The notes under the pieces were generated by a model. That model did not search any database, was not told the origin of the DNA, and saw only the letters and a list, made by a program, of their open reading frames with translations. Shown here one piece after another: positions 61,529-64,000 of a DNA stretch of 64,000 nt. Each line of letters starts with the position of its first letter. Position 1 is the first letter of the stretch. The stretch spans positions 95,848 to 159,847 of the forward strand of contig JBBHKE010002584.1 in assembly GCA_037447655.1 (NCBI GenBank). Reading direction: 5' to 3'. Source of the stretch: Zygnema cylindricum (lineage: Eukaryota; Streptophyta; Zygnematophyceae; Zygnematales; Zygnemataceae). Both the position numbers and the translations under genes were made by a program.

Positions 61529-62220
61529 TTTAAGTTTACATAGTAAAGCAGTAGGAATAAGTATTTTTTTTACATCATTGTAATGAAATTTTGTGTACAT
61601 GAAATATTATTAAGCCAATGTGACACCAAAGAGAATGTTATGAATCCATATCCTATTGATGTATGAAATTCCTGCGTTTTTACCGATTGGTTTTGTTTTG
61701 TACATGTTTGCCTTTGCTATGGAACGATGACAAGTCATCTCGTTTGTCATGAGTGATAAGACAGTGTCGTCGCTGGAAAACCAACCAGCACCAATAAACT
61801 CGCATCGCTGAACAAATTAGGGTTAAATAGTCTATGTTCTTGCTACTTCTGCAGCCAGCGATGAGGCTAGCATGTCGTTTAATAGCAACCACTTAACAAA
61901 GAGCACGGTGGTGTAATCAATAGACACACAAAGGGTTTGTTTCTTTCCAACATCATGATGCCGATAGGTGAATAACACACACATAAACTCATAGAACATG
62001 GTGAACCTACGCACATACACGCACTCATACATTGCAAAAATAAAATCATATTTCGTTAAATGGTTATATTATACAACGTTTTGGTCAACATACTAAAAAC
62101 CCAATGTAAAAGCACTAAAGATAAGCCAAAAAAGACGAAAACTACAAAACTACGACACACGTTCACTCTTTGATCCACGAAATAAACACACATGGAGTAT
62201 GCTTTAGCATTACCAAAGGC
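61529..62220. other. Intergenic between convergent units
   Basis: The 3' flank of the gene ending at 61528 and of the transposase ending at 62221. No exon was recognised, and no transposon terminus could be defined. Confidence 0.35.
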
Positions 62221-63931
62221 CTAATATTCGTCCCCTTCTGTGAATTGTTCGTCCGTAATCTCGTCTCCTTGAGTTCCGGCGTCGGCGTTGTGAGAATCTC
62301 CATGGGATTCTCGTGCCCTTGGTAAGGGAGGCGGCACTTCTTCGCCGTCAAAACGGTTTCGGTGCTTGTTGATGATGCATTGCAACTGATGTGTAAGCAT
62401 TCCCTCCTCCCATGTCCCGTCCTTCAATGACAACCCACACTATATCATAGCTTTTTTCGCGTATCCGATCCCATCCTTGTCTTTCATGGAGTTAACTTCT
62501 CGGATGGAGTCCCTAGCCAATTCGAGAAAAAACCTTTTCCCCGGCCCTATTAACTTTCCAAACCAACCTCGATTAGAGGGTTGTGACCACTGTTCATTCT
62601 TAACCCCCGACATCTTCCAATTTTCCCACTTCCTACTCCAAGCCTTCTTTATTTTTTATATAACGAAAGAATCTGCCGGTTGCACCAAGTGAGTAGCACT
62701 CGGTGGAAAGAAGTGTAACACCGTATTTTTGGCAGCCAAAACGCGGTTTAGCTCCTCGGACATGTTATGACCTCCGCAATTATCGAGGAAGACTATTTAA
62801 TGTCGACCATAGGGATCGACTTAATACGATCTCCGGTCCTCAAACCATTGGGGGAAGACTCTCTTGTCGTTCCAACCCTTGGGACCCGTGCGATAGCACA
62901 CACCTATTATTGGCGACATGGAAAAACAATGCATTAAAATAAAAAACATGAAGGAGGGAAAGAAGGAGAAAGGGGATGAAAAAAATGAGGGGAGAAGAAA
63001 GGGAGAGGGAAAAAACACAAAATTCAAAACAAACAAAATAATACAAGGGGGTGTATACCTGGAATATCGTCGGGGAGATTGCGAATCGGATAACTCCTAT
63101 TTCGGTTTGTGAGAATAAGCATGGGTGCTTCAATACATGCATTCACTCCTCCGGTGAGACGCACCATCAAAGTCATGGATTCACCTCCACCAGCAACGTC
63201 GGCATACTTCACCACTTCATCGCCACGGAAGCCTAATGTCTTGCCATTGTCCATATTCAATATCAAGTGGGTCTCATCCATATTCTCCACTAAATCTTCG
63301 TCGAACTCACCTAGTTCATACAATGAAGATAACGACAACGAAACAAATATGAGTTAAAAAATGTTAGTACTTTAGGTTTAATAAAATCAACAATTTTGAC
63401 ACAAAAAAATAAATTATAATGTTATATGTAGCAATAATGTATAAGTCTTACCCGAAAGGAAGCCCCTTTTCAAAACACCTAAGTGATAAGCCACGGTTTT
63501 CTCAATGTGTTCCTCCTTTTCCGGACTACATTGTAATTTGCCTTTTTGGGCACGGATTAAGATGTTGTGTTTCTCATGAAACCTTTGGATCCACCTTTTT
63601 GTAATTCGTGTAGTCCTCTCACGTCCGAATTCGTCAAAAAACTCCGGTGCATGCTCCTCTTTCAAACGTATTATGATGTCGTACGCCATCTCTTGCACAA
63701 TTGTCGTAGAAAGTTTCATGCCCGCCTTTTTAAATCGATGAAAATCCTCAAGTAATTCTTCATGAAGACGGGTCACCCATGGCGTTTCCTTCCTTCCCCT
63801 ACCCGGTAATGCTTTCATTACCGCCACATTTCGTTTACCGAAGCCCGACGTCGACAACGTATTAGTCGTATCTCTTATACCTCTTACTATGGCCACCCTT
63901 TCGACCCACCATCTCCTTGCTTTTTGATACT
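62221..63931 (-). pseudogene. pogo/Tigger-type DDE transposase, spliced, 5' end outside the window
   Basis: Minus-strand exons 63931-63452, 63310-63059 and 62903-62221, joined in phase with GT-AG introns; earlier exons lie beyond 64000. Exon 1 has a CENP-B-like helix-turn-helix region (a PWVTRLHEELLEDFHRFKKA block, then TKRWIQRFHEKHNI). Exon 2 has the first catalytic Asp in ENMDETH. Exon 3 has the second in FLDNCGGHN and the third in QPADSFVI, completing the DDD triad of the DDE_1 family. Exon 3 has four in-frame stops: TAA near 62818, TAA near 62797, TAA near 62658 and TAG near 62448. No frameshift or TGA was seen. It is therefore a recently inactivated element or host-derived relative. Confidence 0.78.
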
Positions 63932-64000
63932 CTGTAAATGAAGAGAAGAAGTAAATAACATCATCTGTAAAATGGGGTTAGTAATGCAGATACATAATTA

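Noticed and set aside
8502-62903. Reassigned code with TAA/TAG = Gln
   Set aside because: Transposon stops often sit at Gln positions, but host genes argue against it: the PDI ends KDEL-TAA, the glycosyltransferase ends at TAA, and no in-frame TAR occurs in about 2,000 codons of host exons. C-to-T decay explains the pattern.

Overview
The window is nuclear DNA of a eukaryote, most likely of the green plant lineage (a streptophyte alga is my best guess; species not identified). Pointers: spliced genes with GT-AG introns, a plant-type B3 DNA-binding domain, a zinc carboxypeptidase of the kind found in land plants, retrotransposon primer footprints that match the plant form of initiator tRNA-Met, and TTTAGGG-like interstitial repeats. 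Genes are sparse, introns are long, and many introns carry C/T-rich tracts on the coding strand.

Layout. 754-5166 (+): the 3' part of a protein disulfide isomerase gene with a redox-dead last domain and a C-terminal KDEL. 6641-20665: a 13-bp satellite interrupted by a composite Ty1/copia insertion (6719-20410) made of one full copy (+), one inverted copy (-) and one 5'-truncated copy (+), all inside a single 5-bp target duplication. 20666-24380: decayed or A-rich DNA with one more copia-type primer site. 24388-26252 (-): a Crypton-like tyrosine recombinase gene with four in-phase exons. 28337-30795 (+): a two-exon F-box/LRR gene. 32612-36862 (-): a three-exon type II membrane glycosyltransferase of the fucosyltransferase superfamily. 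37762-48432 (+): a twelve-exon M14 carboxypeptidase gene, divergent from the glycosyltransferase, with MITEs in several introns. 50532-56550 (-): a B3-domain protein gene with very large C/T-rich introns. 58519-61528 (+): an unrecognised spliced gene with an in-frame TGA. 62221-63931 (-): a spliced but stop-riddled pogo/Tigger-type DDE transposase, open at the right edge.

The host genes look like unrelated housekeeping, secretory and nuclear genes with no evident shared pathway. The PDI-like protein, glycosyltransferase and carboxypeptidase all enter the secretory pathway. The most notable structure is in the copia composite: two 3' LTRs are joined U5 end to U5 end through 53 bp that read as the 5' half of initiator tRNA-Met. 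This suggests that unintegrated cDNAs still carrying copies of their tRNA primer were joined right end to right end and then integrated as a concatemer. Small TA-target and hAT-type MITE families recur across the window. All exon calls were made by eye from splice signals, reading phase and family resemblance; no alignment could be run.
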